Positions 1 to 9,400 of a stretch of 64,000 nt of DNA are shown piece after piece. The translations under genes and the position numbers were made by a program. This stretch comes from Phycobacter azelaicus (lineage in GTDB: Bacteria; Pseudomonadota; Alphaproteobacteria; Rhodobacterales; Rhodobacteraceae): assembly GCF_014884385.1 (NCBI RefSeq), contig NZ_WKFH01000003.1, positions 3,194,001 through 3,258,000 on the forward strand, in the 5' to 3' direction. Within the stretch, counting starts at the first letter, position 1, and each line of letters begins with the position of its first letter. The notes under the pieces are model-generated. The model was not told the DNA's origin. It did no database searches and was given only the letters and a program-made list of their open reading frames with translations.

Positions 1-968
1 ATTTTCGATATCGAGCACACATGCCAGGTGATATCGGGGGCCAGGGCGCGGTAACTCGGTGCACGGGCCTCCCCCATGCGATAGCAGTCATCCTCGATGA
101 TCTGCAAATCATGACGCCGGGCCACCTTCAGGATTTCTTCGCGACGTTCCAGTGGTGTGAAAAGGCCGGTTGGATTATGCACCTCAGGACTGGTGCACAG
201 CACCGTTGCCCCCGTTTTCCGGATCGCCAGCTCAAGAGAGTCGGGGCGGATACCATTTTCATCCATCCCCACGCCAACCACCTTGGCCCTCAATAGCTCT
301 GCCGCCCTGCGAAACCCGGCGTAGGACAAATCTTCGACCAAAAGGGTCGGCTGAGCTTCTTTCAAAACAGCCTGCATCACCGTCAGGATACCGTTCTGCC
401 CGCCATGCGTCAGCACTACCTGGTTTTGATCCAGCGGTCCAAGGGGCTGATCGGACAGCCAATCAACAACAGCCTCCCGAACCGGACGATAGGCATCGCG
501 GGTTGGGTAATTCAGGAACATGAAAGGATCCGCTGCGGAAACCTTCTTTAACGCTTCTCGGATCGCGGCGACCTGCCCGACATCCGCCAGTCGCGGGCTG
601 AACAGGCTGACATGATCAGGGTCGCGCTGCTCAGGCAAGTGCAATTCGCGGGACCAGACATCGTCCATAACAGGTGTCTGCCGATCCGCAACAAAGGTGC
701 CCCGCCCGACCTCGGCCTGCAACAGCCCCTCGTCCGTGAGCATCGTATAGGCGCGGGCGACCGTACCCGGGGTAATGCCCAGCTGATAGGCCAGCTCCCG
801 CACCGGCGGCAGCATTGTACCAATACGCAATGTATCGTTTTCCACCGCTGCGCGGATCGTATCGGCGACGCGCTGATACTTTGGTCCTGGCTTATCGCCT
901 AGGGACGGCGCCCAAATTGTACCCGTTACAATGCTTCCTTGGACAGGTGAGTCGGGGTTTTGTATCAA
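1..968 (-). CDS. MocR-type GntR regulator with aminotransferase-like domain (partial)
   Basis: Reading leftwards, the frame gives a winged-helix GntR domain (KYQRVADTIRAAVE, then LPPVRELAYQLGITPGTVAR) followed by a long linker and a fold-type I aminotransferase-like domain (VVLTHGGQNGIL, HNPTGLFTPLERR, IEDDCYRMGEAR). It stops at the window edge just where the PLP-lysine motif (SISK) begins. This is the MocR/PdxR architecture, in which PLP or a PLP-ligand adduct controls DNA binding. No ATG lies in frame upstream of the HTH. The only usual start after the in-frame stop is a TTG at 966-968, so the start is tentative. The gene is divergent from a DUF1127 gene and probably controls it and itself through the repeats at 958-1006. 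Confidence 0.88.
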   Translation of the reverse strand, partial: MIQNPDSPVQGSIVTGTIWAPSLGDKPGPKYQRVADTIRAAVENDTLRIGTMLPPVRELAYQLGITPGTVARAYTMLTDEGLLQAEVGRGTFVADRQTPVMDDVWSRELHLPEQRDPDHVSLFSPRLADVGQVAAIREALKKVSAADPFMFLNYPTRDAYRPVREAVVDWLSDQPLGPLDQNQVVLTHGGQNGILTVMQAVLKEAQPTLLVEDLSYAGFRRAAELLRAKVVGVGMDENGIRPDSLELAIRKTGATVLCTSPEVHNPTGLFTPLERREEILKVARRHDLQIIEDDCYRMGEARAPSYRALAPDITWHVCSISK

Positions 969-1006
969 ACACTCGTATCAACAATGCAGGATTGTATCAA
1001 TACAAT
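958..1006. promoter_or_regulatory. candidate MocR operator: GTATCA repeats and palindrome
   Basis: The divergent intergenic region holds three direct copies of GTATCA (962-967, 975-980, 994-999). The last lies inside a perfect palindrome, ATTGTAT-CA-ATACAAT (991-1006), just before the DUF1127 start. A looser inverted repeat, ATTGTA-N5-TACAAT, sits at about 916-932 inside the putative first codons of the regulator. MocR proteins such as GabR and PdxR are known to bind direct repeats, so this is a natural operator candidate. Binding is inferred. Confidence 0.5.
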
Positions 1007-1019
1007 AAAGGATCAAACC

Positions 1020-1253
1020 ATGACACAGCCTACAACCTCCGCCTATCCGAACGTTACTTATCTGAATACCCAAGCAGCCTTGCCGCTGCTGGCGCAGGTT
1101 GCGGTACAGGTCGCTGTTCTGGTCACAAAATGGTCCTTGCGCCGCCGCAGCCGAACACAGCTCCGCCGCCTGAGCGATGAGCAACTCCGCGACATCGGAG
1201 TGACGCGCGCTGAAGCCCATTATGAAGCAACTCTTCCGTTCTGGCGCCCCTGA
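1020..1253 (+). CDS. DUF1127 (YjiS-like) small protein
   Basis: A 77-residue protein with a hydrophobic middle (about residues 20-35) and the arginine-rich DUF1127 C-terminus: RRRSRTQLRRLSDEQLRDIG followed by VTRAEA and a terminal PFWRP. DUF1127 proteins are small. Some alphaproteobacterial members bind RNA or adjust stress, phosphate and carbon responses, but this one has no assigned function. I chose ATG 1020, right after the palindrome, over an upstream in-frame ATG that would lie inside the operator region. It is divergent from the MocR regulator and followed by a strong terminator, so it is probably monocistronic. Confidence 0.85.
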   Translation: MTQPTTSAYPNVTYLNTQAALPLLAQVAVQVAVLVTKWSLRRRSRTQLRRLSDEQLRDIGVTRAEAHYEATLPFWRP

Positions 1254-1278
1254 TCCCCGGGGCACGGAACCACCTGAC

Positions 1279-1306
1279 GGCCGGGGCCAGTTCCCCGGCC
1301 TTTTTT
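1279..1306 (+). terminator. Rho-independent terminator of the DUF1127 gene
   Basis: Perfect 8-bp stem GGCCGGGG/CCCCGGCC (1279-1286 and 1293-1300) with a 6-nt loop, followed by six T residues. Confidence 0.93.
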
Positions 1307-1340
1307 ATTGCCCGATTTGGCCGTTTACCAAAATTTATCC

Positions 1341-1416
1341 TTGATCGAATCCCAAAGGGCGCCTAGATGCCCCCTCACTTTCGGTACCGATCCCAACCCC
1401 GGACCCTTATCCGGGG
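1341..1416 (+). promoter_or_regulatory. speD promoter and leader hairpin
   Basis: TTGATC (1341-1346), a 17-bp spacer and TAGATG (1364-1369) make a good sigma-70-type promoter. The predicted transcript starts near 1375 and has a leader of about 90 nt. The leader contains a stable hairpin, CCCCGGA/TCCGGGG (1397-1403 and 1410-1416, loop CCCTTA). I do not recognise a named riboswitch here. The ribosome binding site GAAGGGGAG lies just before the ATG at 1468. Confidence 0.5.
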
Positions 1417-1467
1417 GGGCGCTAAGGACCGGCTGGATTGTAATCTACTGGAACGAAGGGGAGTGTC

Positions 1468-1974
1468 ATGAAAGACGCCAACCTCTTCCAACTGGGGATC
1501 GGTCTGGAGACAGGCGCCCATGAGGAAGATACCGCCCGCAGTGTATCCGCTGCGATGCTTGAAACCGTTGTGGACAGCGACCGCGAAGACCATTTCATCC
1601 GCCGCGATGGAAAGGTGTTTGCCGGAACCCATCTGATCATCGAAGTGATGAAAGGAACGGGCTTGGATTGCGAAACCCGCATCCAGAACGCCTTTCGCAA
1701 ATGTGTCGAGGTCTGCGGCGCCACGCTGCTGCACATCCATACCCACAAATTCTCGCCTCAGGGCGTATCCGGCGTGGCCGTTCTGGCCGAAAGCCACATC
1801 TCGGTCCACACCTGGCCGGAGATCGGCTATGGCGCCTTTGACGTTTTCATGTGTGGCGATGCCGAACCCTGGCGCGCCGTTGACGTGCTGAAAGAAGCCT
1901 TTGCGACCGATCACGTCGAGGTTCGCGAACTGCTGCGCGGGGAGGAGCTGATCGCCAAGGAGGTCGCGGCATGA
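1468..1974 (+). CDS. speD: S-adenosylmethionine decarboxylase proenzyme
   Basis: Decarboxylates S-adenosylmethionine to provide the aminopropyl donor for spermidine. The 168-residue protein has the prokaryotic class motif AESHISVHTWPE. Self-cleavage between Glu108 and Ser109 should create the pyruvoyl cofactor, with His114 and Cys129 (MCGDAEP) matching the processing and catalytic residues known in the family. It carries about 45 extra N-terminal residues compared with compact bacterial class-1 enzymes of about 120-130 residues. Its stop overlaps the speE start as ATGA, so the two genes are translationally coupled and form a complete spermidine module. Confidence 0.93.
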   Translation: MKDANLFQLGIGLETGAHEEDTARSVSAAMLETVVDSDREDHFIRRDGKVFAGTHLIIEVMKGTGLDCETRIQNAFRKCVEVCGATLLHIHTHKFSPQGVSGVAVLAESHISVHTWPEIGYGAFDVFMCGDAEPWRAVDVLKEAFATDHVEVRELLRGEELIAKEVAA

Positions 1975-2822
1975 GCGGTACCTGGATCACCGAGCGCCTG
2001 CACGACCACTACGCGCAATCCCTGCGCGTGGAGGAGATGCTCTATGACAGTAAAACTGACCATCAGCGCCTGAAAGTGTTTCAGAACGGCACATTTGGCC
2101 GCATCCTGACGCTGGACGACGTGGTTCAGACCACCGAAGGTGACAACTTCATCTACCACGAGATGCTGACCCATGTGCCGATCCTGGCCCATGGCGCCGC
2201 CAAACGTGTGCTGATTATCGGCGGCGGCGATGGCGGCATGGCGCGTGAAGCCCTGCGCCACGCCTCGGTCGAACATGTTACCATGGTGGAAATCGACGCC
2301 GGTGTCGTGGATTTCTCCAAGGAATACCTGCCGATGCTGAGCCAGGGCGCCTTTGATGATCCCCGTTTGAACCTGGTGATCAATGATGGCGCGGCCTTCA
2401 TGCGTGAAACCGATCAGAAATTTGACGTGATCATCGTCGATTCCACCGATCCGATCGGCCCCGGCGAAGTGCTGTTCACCAACACCTTCTATGGCCACGC
2501 GGCGCGCGCCCTCACCGATGATGGGATCATCGTCACCCAGAACGGCGTACCCTTCATGCAAGGGGATGAGCTGACCGGCACCATGCGCGCCTTCAAGGCG
2601 CTCTTTGCTGATTACAGCTGTTACCTCGCGACCATCCCGACCTATGCGGGTGGGCCGATGGCCTTTGGCTGGGGCAGCCACAGCAAGGCTGCACGCAATG
2701 TGACCCTGCCGGATCTGGAAAAGCGCTTTGCTGCTGCCGGGTTCGAGACCGACTACTACACGCCCGAGGTCCACAAGGCGGCCTTTGCCTTGCCCGGCTA
2801 CGTGAAAAAACTCTTCCCATAA
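1971..2822 (+). CDS. speE: spermidine synthase (polyamine aminopropyltransferase)
   Basis: Transfers the aminopropyl group from decarboxylated SAM to putrescine. The 283-residue length is typical. Visible motifs are the nucleotide-binding loop GGGDGG (about residues 84-89), VEIDAGVV, IVDSTDPIGPGEVLF with the catalytic Asp region, and YAGGPMAFGWGSH near the C-terminus. It overlaps speD by four bases and ends 21 bp before a shared terminator, so speDE is a two-gene operon. Confidence 0.97.
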   Translation: MSGTWITERLHDHYAQSLRVEEMLYDSKTDHQRLKVFQNGTFGRILTLDDVVQTTEGDNFIYHEMLTHVPILAHGAAKRVLIIGGGDGGMAREALRHASVEHVTMVEIDAGVVDFSKEYLPMLSQGAFDDPRLNLVINDGAAFMRETDQKFDVIIVDSTDPIGPGEVLFTNTFYGHAARALTDDGIIVTQNGVPFMQGDELTGTMRAFKALFADYSCYLATIPTYAGGPMAFGWGSHSKAARNVTLPDLEKRFAAAGFETDYYTPEVHKAAFALPGYVKKLFP

Positions 2823-2843
2823 GAGCTTACTTCATCAAGTGGA

Positions 2844-2878
2844 CAAAAAAACGGGGGCCAATCGGCCCCCGAATTTCA
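2844..2878. terminator. bidirectional terminator between speE and ccmE
   Basis: CGGGGGCC-AATC-GGCCCCCG (2852-2859 and 2864-2871) is flanked by A7 on the left and ATTT on the right. Read on the minus strand it is a strong terminator with a T7 tail for the argC-ccmE side. Read on the plus strand it has a weaker tail for speDE. Confidence 0.9.
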
Positions 2879-2898
2879 TAGGCTATTGGTCGACGCGT

Positions 2899-3342
2899 TC
2901 AGGCTTCGGGTTCCTGATAGACGCCTTGCTCTTTCAACGCGTCGACAACTTCCTTGGGCATGTAGGTCTCATCGTGTTTGGCAAGTATTTCAGAGGCTTC
3001 AAACACACCATTCACGTAACGTCCAGTGCCGACCATGCCCTGATTTTCTTCAAACAGATCCGGCAGAACACCAGCGTAGACGACCGGAACTGTCGCTCCG
3101 CCATCTGTCACAGAAAAACGGATACTTTCCCCCTGCCCGCGTACGATGCTGCCTTCTTCGACCAGCCCGCCAATCCGGAAGACTTCATCTACAGAAGGTG
3201 GCTCTGCCATCACCTGGCTGGGCGAGCGGAAATAGTTGATCCCATCCCGCATCGCATACCCGATGAGCGCGGTTGAAACGATCAGGGCCACCGTCGCCAA
3301 GGCAATCACCTGAATGCGGCGCTGTTTCTTGAGGTTTTTCAT
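2899..3342 (-). CDS. ccmE: cytochrome c maturation heme chaperone CcmE
   Basis: Membrane-anchored periplasmic heme chaperone that passes heme from CcmC to the CcmFH ligase. The 147-residue protein has one N-terminal membrane segment (about 11-31), the OB-fold core (VRGQGESIRFSVTD, GVLPDLFEENQG) and the heme-attachment motif LAKHDETYMP. His123 should form the covalent bond to heme, and Tyr127 is the axial ligand. It lies 35 bp downstream of argC on the same strand, without other ccm genes in the window. Confidence 0.96.
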   Translation of the reverse strand: MKNLKKQRRIQVIALATVALIVSTALIGYAMRDGINYFRSPSQVMAEPPSVDEVFRIGGLVEEGSIVRGQGESIRFSVTDGGATVPVVYAGVLPDLFEENQGMVGTGRYVNGVFEASEILAKHDETYMPKEVVDALKEQGVYQEPEA

Positions 3343-3377
3343 CTCTTTACCTCCCTCCCCTTACCTGGGCACCTCAT

Positions 3378-4406
3378 TTAGGGGAACAGCGGAGCCATCA
3401 TGAGGCCCGCCGTTTCATTCTCACCTAACATCAGGTTTGCATTCTGCAAGGCCTGGCCGCTGCTACCTTTTGTCAGGTTATCGAGTGCTGCAAAGACGAT
3501 GGCCCGCCCTGGGATCCGGTCCGCCGCCACGCCGATGTGGCAGAAGTTGGAGCCGCGCACGTGGTGGGTGCTGGGTGCGGAGCCAAAGGGCAGAACCTCG
3601 ATGAAGGGCTCATCCGCATAGGCCTTTTCAAAGGCCGCTTGGATCGCCTCTGCATCGCCTTTGACATAAACAGTCGCCAGGATACCCCGGTTCACCGGCA
3701 GCAGATGCGGCGTGAACTGCACCTTGACGGGTCGACCCGCAAGTTTGGAGAATTCCTGATCGAATTCCCCCAGATGCCGGTGTGTGCTGCCAAGAGCATA
3801 GGCGTTGTAACCTTCGCTGAGTTCAGCATGCAGAAGGTTTTCCTTCAGCGCCCGCCCGGCACCGGAAACACCGCATTTCAGATCAAGGATGATCTCGTCC
3901 AGATCAATCACCCCGGCAGCGATCAGGGGCCGCAGCGCAAATTGCCCGGTGGCCGCATTGCAGCCCGTCCCGGCAACCAGCCGTGCGGCGCGGATCTCGT
4001 CCCGATAAAACTCGGTCAGGCCGTAAACAGCCTCTTCCTGCTGCTCGATCGCAGAATGCGGATTGCCGTACCATTTTTGATACTCCGCCGGATCGCGCAG
4101 CCGGAAATCTGCCGACAAGTCCACGATCTTCAGAACGCTAGGCAGGGCCGCGATCACCTCTTGACTGGTCTTGTGCGGCAGGGCGCAGAAGCATAGGTCG
4201 ATGCCGGAAAAATCGATTTCGGAAATCTTGCACAGCACCGGCAGATCCAAATGACGCAGATGCGGAAACACCTCAGCCATGGTCATGCCAGCCTTGCGCT
4301 CAGCCGCGAGGGCCGCGATTTCGATGCTCGGATGCTGGGCGATCAGCCTCACAAGTTCGGCGCCGGTGTAACCGCTGGCGCCAAGGATAGCCACTTTGTG
4401 GGTCAT
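3378..4406 (-). CDS. argC: N-acetyl-gamma-glutamyl-phosphate reductase
   Basis: Third step of arginine synthesis: NADPH-dependent reduction of N-acetylglutamyl phosphate. It shows the dinucleotide-binding start [25 protein letters not shown] and the catalytic cysteine in [11 protein letters not shown] (Cys149 of a 342-residue protein). An earlier ATG at 4418 exists, but the GAGG about 7 bases before ATG 4406 favours the later start, giving [10 protein letters not shown]. ccmE follows on the same strand and may be co-transcribed. Confidence 0.96.
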   Translation of the reverse strand: MTHKVAILGASGYTGAELVRLIAQHPSIEIAALAAERKAGMTMAEVFPHLRHLDLPVLCKISEIDFSGIDLCFCALPHKTSQEVIAALPSVLKIVDLSADFRLRDPAEYQKWYGNPHSAIEQQEEAVYGLTEFYRDEIRAARLVAGTGCNAATGQFALRPLIAAGVIDLDEIILDLKCGVSGAGRALKENLLHAELSEGYNAYALGSTHRHLGEFDQEFSKLAGRPVKVQFTPHLLPVNRGILATVYVKGDAEAIQAAFEKAYADEPFIEVLPFGSAPSTHHVRGSNFCHIGVAADRIPGRAIVFAALDNLTKGSSGQALQNANLMLGENETAGLMMAPLFP

Positions 4407-4514
4407 GTCAGACCTCATATCTTGAATTTTGAATGATGTTTACCGCAGCAGTGCGCGGCAGGGATAGGGAAAAATCACAGGTGTCAGATGCATGGAGCGA
4501 TTACTCGCCGCGCA

Positions 4515-5324
4515 TCAGGGTGCCTCAAAGGTGATTTGTCGTCGGAGGAACTGAGTCGCACGGGCGCTTACACGTGCCGGATCGCCGGTGGTGTAAAAGC
4601 CCGCCTTGCCGGCCCCGTACATGTCCGGGTGCCGCTCCAGATAGTCTGCCAGGCTGTCAGCCACCAGATCACCCTGGCTGAAGACCTTTACATCGGCGCC
4701 AAGCGCCTCCTGAAAGGTCTTTTCCATCAGCGGGTAGTGGGTGCAACCAAGGATCGCCGCCTCGGGATGGGGCATCTTGCGCTGCAGTGCCTCCACATGG
4801 CTGCGCACCAGTGCCTCCGCCAGGATCATGTCACCATCCTCGATGGCGTCCACGACACCACCACAGGCCTGCGCCTCCACATCCACACCGATGGCGCGAA
4901 ACGCCAATTCCCGTTGAAAGGCCCGGCTGGAGACGGTCGCAGGCGTTGCAAACAGCGCCACGTGCTTCACCGCAACTTCGCGCGGTGGGGAGTTGTCGCC
5001 CCATTGCCGTTCGGTCAGCGCCTCGATCAGCGGAACAAAGACGCCAAGGATTCGCTTGCCCGGCGGCAGACCGCCCTCCTGAAGGCGCCGCAGGGCCGCG
5101 GCAGAGGCGGTGTTGCAGGCCAGGATCACCAGATCGCAGCCCTTTTCCCACATTTTTTCAACGGCGGCCTTGGTCAGCTGATAGACATCCTCGGCATCCC
5201 GCACCCCATAGGGCGCATGGGCATTGTCGCCGTAATAGATCAGCTCAATATCCGGCAGGCGTTTCTGCACGGCGTTGAGAACCGTGAGACCACCCAGACC
5301 AGAATCAAAGATACCTACCGCCAT
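4515..5324 (-). CDS. murI: glutamate racemase
   Basis: Interconverts L- and D-glutamate for peptidoglycan. The 269-residue protein has the N-terminal [13 protein letters not shown] (Asp7, Ser8) and the two catalytic cysteines in [11 protein letters not shown] (Cys70) and GCTHYPLM (Cys194). It follows an acyltransferase gene by 36 bp on the same strand, so both may sit in one envelope-related transcript. Confidence 0.97.
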   Translation of the reverse strand: MAVGIFDSGLGGLTVLNAVQKRLPDIELIYYGDNAHAPYGVRDAEDVYQLTKAAVEKMWEKGCDLVILACNTASAAALRRLQEGGLPPGKRILGVFVPLIEALTERQWGDNSPPREVAVKHVALFATPATVSSRAFQRELAFRAIGVDVEAQACGGVVDAIEDGDMILAEALVRSHVEALQRKMPHPEAAILGCTHYPLMEKTFQEALGADVKVFSQGDLVADSLADYLERHPDMYGAGKAGFYTTGDPARVSARATQFLRRQITFEAP

Positions 5325-5360
5325 GTTCCACTTTCGCGACGCAGTTGAGGTGGAGACAGG

Positions 5361-6239
5361 TCAGGCGCGGTGTTTCTCTTCGAACTCATAGCCGCGCAGC
5401 CCCGGATCCACAGGAGTTGGAGACAGCTCATACGTCGCTTTGCGCAGGAAATCCATCATTGCTTTGGCATTTCCCGCCAGTGGGTCAAGTTTGTCGCGCC
5501 CGATTGGATCACCGATCACCACGCGCACCGGTGTATCGACCCGGCGGTGGAATTCCTTGATCAACAACCCCATACGCAGGGTTGCGTGCAGATGGCTTGC
5601 GATCTGGAACAGGCGCGAGGTGTGCCCGTCGAAATACACCGGCACCACAACCGCTTCGGATTTGGCAATCATACGGGCGGTAAAGCTACGCCAGCCCGGA
5701 TCCATCGGATGGGCAAAGGGGGTCGCCGCAGTGGACACGGTCCCGCCCGGAAAGATGCCGATGGCGCCGCCCTGCCCCAGATAGTCCAGAGCCATCTTGC
5801 GCGTCTCAAGGTTGGTGCGCAGCGCCTCCTTGGTTTCGGCGAAATCAATCGGCAGGATCACCCGGTTCAGATCCTGCGCCTTGCCAAAGACCTGATGCGC
5901 CATGATCCGAAAATCACCGCGTGTTTCGGCCAGGATATGCCCCATCATCAGCCCATCGAGGATCCCATAAGGATGGTTGGCGATCAGGACGACAGGTTTG
6001 TCGCGCGGGATGTTGGCCAACGCCCCGCCGATCAACTCCAGGGACAGCCCGTAACGCTCTGCGATCACGCTCCAGAGACTGTGCCCATTGGCGACCTCCT
6101 GCTCATACCCGCGGGCGCGGCGGATAAGGCTGAGCCTGCCGGTCGTGTTCTCCATCAGGCGGATCACGATCCGCCCCGGGCGGGTTTCAGCCGAATGCGC
6201 ATAAGAGATATCACGCGCGATCTGTCGCGAACTGGGCAT
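5361..6239 (-). CDS. lysophospholipid acyltransferase (PlsC-like)
   Basis: A 292-residue membrane-associated acyltransferase. It shows the catalytic histidine-aspartate block VVLIANHPYGILDG (about residues 85-98) and the acceptor-binding GIFPGGTVSTA. The spacing and context of the motif resemble the HPxGxxDG subgroup more than classical PlsC, so the exact acceptor (glycerophospholipid or another lyso-lipid such as an ornithine lipid precursor) is open. It is encoded just upstream of murI and likely works at the inner face of the cytoplasmic membrane. Confidence 0.85.
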   Translation of the reverse strand: MPSSRQIARDISYAHSAETRPGRIVIRLMENTTGRLSLIRRARGYEQEVANGHSLWSVIAERYGLSLELIGGALANIPRDKPVVLIANHPYGILDGLMMGHILAETRGDFRIMAHQVFGKAQDLNRVILPIDFAETKEALRTNLETRKMALDYLGQGGAIGIFPGGTVSTAATPFAHPMDPGWRSFTARMIAKSEAVVVPVYFDGHTSRLFQIASHLHATLRMGLLIKEFHRRVDTPVRVVIGDPIGRDKLDPLAGNAKAMMDFLRKATYELSPTPVDPGLRGYEFEEKHRA

Positions 6240-6347
6240 GGGGCGGATCTTTCTTCACGGAATCACTTTCGTGACCGGGTCAGGCATAGCAGCCTAGCCA
6301 CGCCGCGTAACAGTCCTGTGACTTTTCCGTCAGCCCCAGACGCAATA

Positions 6348-6430
6348 GCGCCGCGCATCAGCGCGGCGCCTGGCCCAACGGGAGCGGTGCATGTCTCATG
6401 CGCCTCGCGACGGGCGGGAGAGTGCCCGCC
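6348..6430. repeat. cluster of palindromes after the IOR gene
   Basis: Immediately downstream of the IOR stop, on either strand: a perfect 9-bp hairpin GCGCCGCGC-ATCA-GCGCGGCGC (6348-6369), a short GCATG-TCT-CATGC hairpin, and GGCGGG-N6-CCCGCC (6413-6430). No T-run follows. It could act as a Rho-type or processing-stabilising 3' end, or be a REP-like element. A similar style of palindrome occurs after purL. Confidence 0.55.
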
Positions 6431-6435
6431 GCAGC

Positions 6436-9400
6436 TTACTCGGCTGCTTCTTTCAATGGCGCGCCGCCCTGACGCAAGGCCGCAAGCAGCTCTTCGCGCC
6501 GCTTGGCCGCCTTTTGCTCGCTTTGCAGCTTCACCGGCCCAAAGCCCCGGATTTGCAGCGGGAGTTCGGCCAGCGCGACCAGCGGATCCATGATCTCCGG
6601 CGCGGCTTTGGGCAGCCACTCCTTCATGTCGCGCTCATATTGCTTGATCAACGAACGCTCCATCTTGCGCTCATCCGTGTAGCCAAAGATATCGAGCGGC
6701 GTGCCCCGGAGGCCCTTGAATTTCGCCAAAAGGCGCAAGCCTCGCTCCATCCCTGGTCCGAACCGGCGCTTTTTCGGACGGCCATTGGCGTCTTTCCCAC
6801 CCAGGATCGGCGGCGCGAGGTTGTACGAGATTTTCAGATCCCCCTCGAACTGCTCTTCTGCCTTTTCCCGGCTGGTCAACAGCAGCCGCGCCACTTCATA
6901 CTCATCCTTGTAGGCGAGCAGCTTGTGATAGCCCTTGGCGACCGCCTCTTTGAGACACGGATCCTCAATGCCGTCCAGCATCTTGGAATACCGCTTGGCC
7001 AACCCCTTGCCCTGGTAGGCGACAAGATGATCGCGGCGATAGGCGATTTTCTCATCCAGAGATTTGGGCAGCTCGACAACGTTCGCAGGCTTGATCAACT
7101 TGGCGACCTCGTCGGCATGCAGCACGGCCCAGCGGCCAATTTCAAACGCGCGCAGGTTCTTTTCAACCGCAGCCCCGTTCAGTTCAATCGCCTGGCTGAT
7201 CGACTCAAGGCTCACCGGGATCAGCCCACGCTGGAAGGCCCCGCCAAAGACCATCATGTTGGAAAAGATCGAATCCCCCATGGTGACCCGCGCCAGTTCC
7301 GAGGCATCGAACATATCAAGACGTTCCCGCAGACGCGCCTCAAGGGCGACCTCCAAGCGGTCGGTGGGCAGTTGGAAATTGGTGTCGCGGGTGAAATCAC
7401 CGGTGATGATCTCGTGGCTGTTCACCACGCCGCCGGTCTGACCGGTGCGCATCAGGCCAATGGTTTTGGCGCCCGCGCTCACCACGAGATCACCCCCGAT
7501 CAGCGCATGGGCTTCGCCGGTTGCAACGCGAATGGCGCTAATGTCATCGGGGCGTTCGGCAATGCGGCAGTGGATGTGAACCGCGCCGCCCTTTTGGGCA
7601 AGGCCCGCCATTTCCATCATGCCCGCACCCTTGCCGTCGATCTGGGCGGCCTGTGCCAGCACTGCACCAATTGTGACAACGCCAGTGCCGCCGACACCGG
7701 TGATCACCACGTTATGGGTTCCCTCGATCTTGGGCAGCTCGGGTAGCGGCAGATCCGGCAGTTTCAGCTCGGCAGTTGCCTCCTTGCGGATCTTGGCGCC
7801 CTCAATGGTCAGGAAGGAGGGGCAGAAGCCGTTGACGCAGGAAAAGTCCTTGTTGCAGGAGGACTGATCAATCGCCCGCTTGCGGCCCAGTTCGGTTTCC
7901 TTCGGCACGATGGAGACGCAGTTCGACTGCACCCCGCAATCGCCGCATCCCTCGCAAACGTCGCTATTGATAAAGACGCGCTGATCGGGATCGGGGAACA
8001 GGCCGCGCTTGCGACGGCGGCGTTTTTCGGCGGCGCAGGTCTGAATATAGATGATGGCTGAAACGCCCTCGACCTCTTCCATCTGCTTTTGCACCGTCAT
8101 CAGCTCGGCTCGCTCATGGGTGGGAACGCCAGCCGGGAATTGTTTGAAATCGATGTCTTCTTTCTCGTCATAGACGATGGCAAGGTTTTCGACTCCCATC
8201 GCCTTCAGCTCATGGGCAATGCGGTATGCGCTGAGGCCACCCTCGTTGCCCTGACCACCGGTCATGGCCACCGCATCGTTGTAGAGGATTTTGTAGGTGA
8301 TGTTGGTCCCTTCGGCGAGCGCAGCGCGGATCGCCTGCACGCCCGAGTGGTTATAGGTGCCATCGCCGAGGTTCTGGAAGACATGCTTGCGTTTCGAGAA
8401 CGGCGCTTCGCCGATCCAGTTGGCCCCTTCACCGCCCATATGCGTGAAGCCCATGGTTTCGCGGTCCATCCACTGCACCATGAAGTGACAGCCTATTCCC
8501 GCGTAGGCACGGCTGCCCTCGGGCAATTTGGTGGAGGAGTTGTGCGGACAGCCCGAGCAGAAATACGGCAGGCGGGCTGCGATTTCCTCTGCATTATCGG
8601 CGCGGCGCGCCTCATCGAGGCTGGCAAGCCCGGCGCGGATCGCTTCGGTATCGCGCCCCTCCTCGATCAGGATCTCGCCCAGTTTCTCTGCGATCATGAT
8701 CGGATCGAGCGCATAGCGGGTCGGGAACAGCTCCGGCCCGTGCATCGAGCCCGCACCGCCACCCTTGTGCCAGCCATAGACCCGGCGGCCGCGGCGATCA
8801 TCGAAGATGGCTTCCTTGATCTGAACCTCAATGAGCTTGCGCTTTTCCTCGACCACAACGATCAGGTCGAGCCCCTCGGCCCAGTCGTGGAACCCTTTCA
8901 TATCGAGCGGCCAGACCTGCCCAACCTTGTAAGTGGTAATCCCAAGCCGCTCGGCCATGGCCTCGTCGATGTTCAAAAGCGACAGCGCATGGACCAGATC
9001 CAGCCAGTTCTTACCGGCCGCAACAAAGCCGATCTTTGCGCCGGGCTTGCCCCAGATACGCTTGTCCATCTTGTTGGCGTGGCTAAAGGCCTCAGCCGCA
9101 AAACGTTTCTGATCGATGATACGGTCTTCCTGCTGGAAGCGGTCATCCACCAGACGGATGTTCAGCCCATCGGCGGGCATGTCATAGTTCGGCAGGGTCA
9201 GTTGCACCCGATCCGGGTCGGCGTCCACGACCGAGGTCACCTCAATGGTGTCTTTCATGGTCTTGAGACCAACCCACAGCCCGGAATACCGGCTCAGAGC
9301 ATAGCCATAAAGGCCATAGTCCAGAATCTCCTGCACGCCGGCTGGGCTGAGGATGGGAATGTAGGCATCCATCAAGGCCCATTCGGACTGGTGCAGCACG

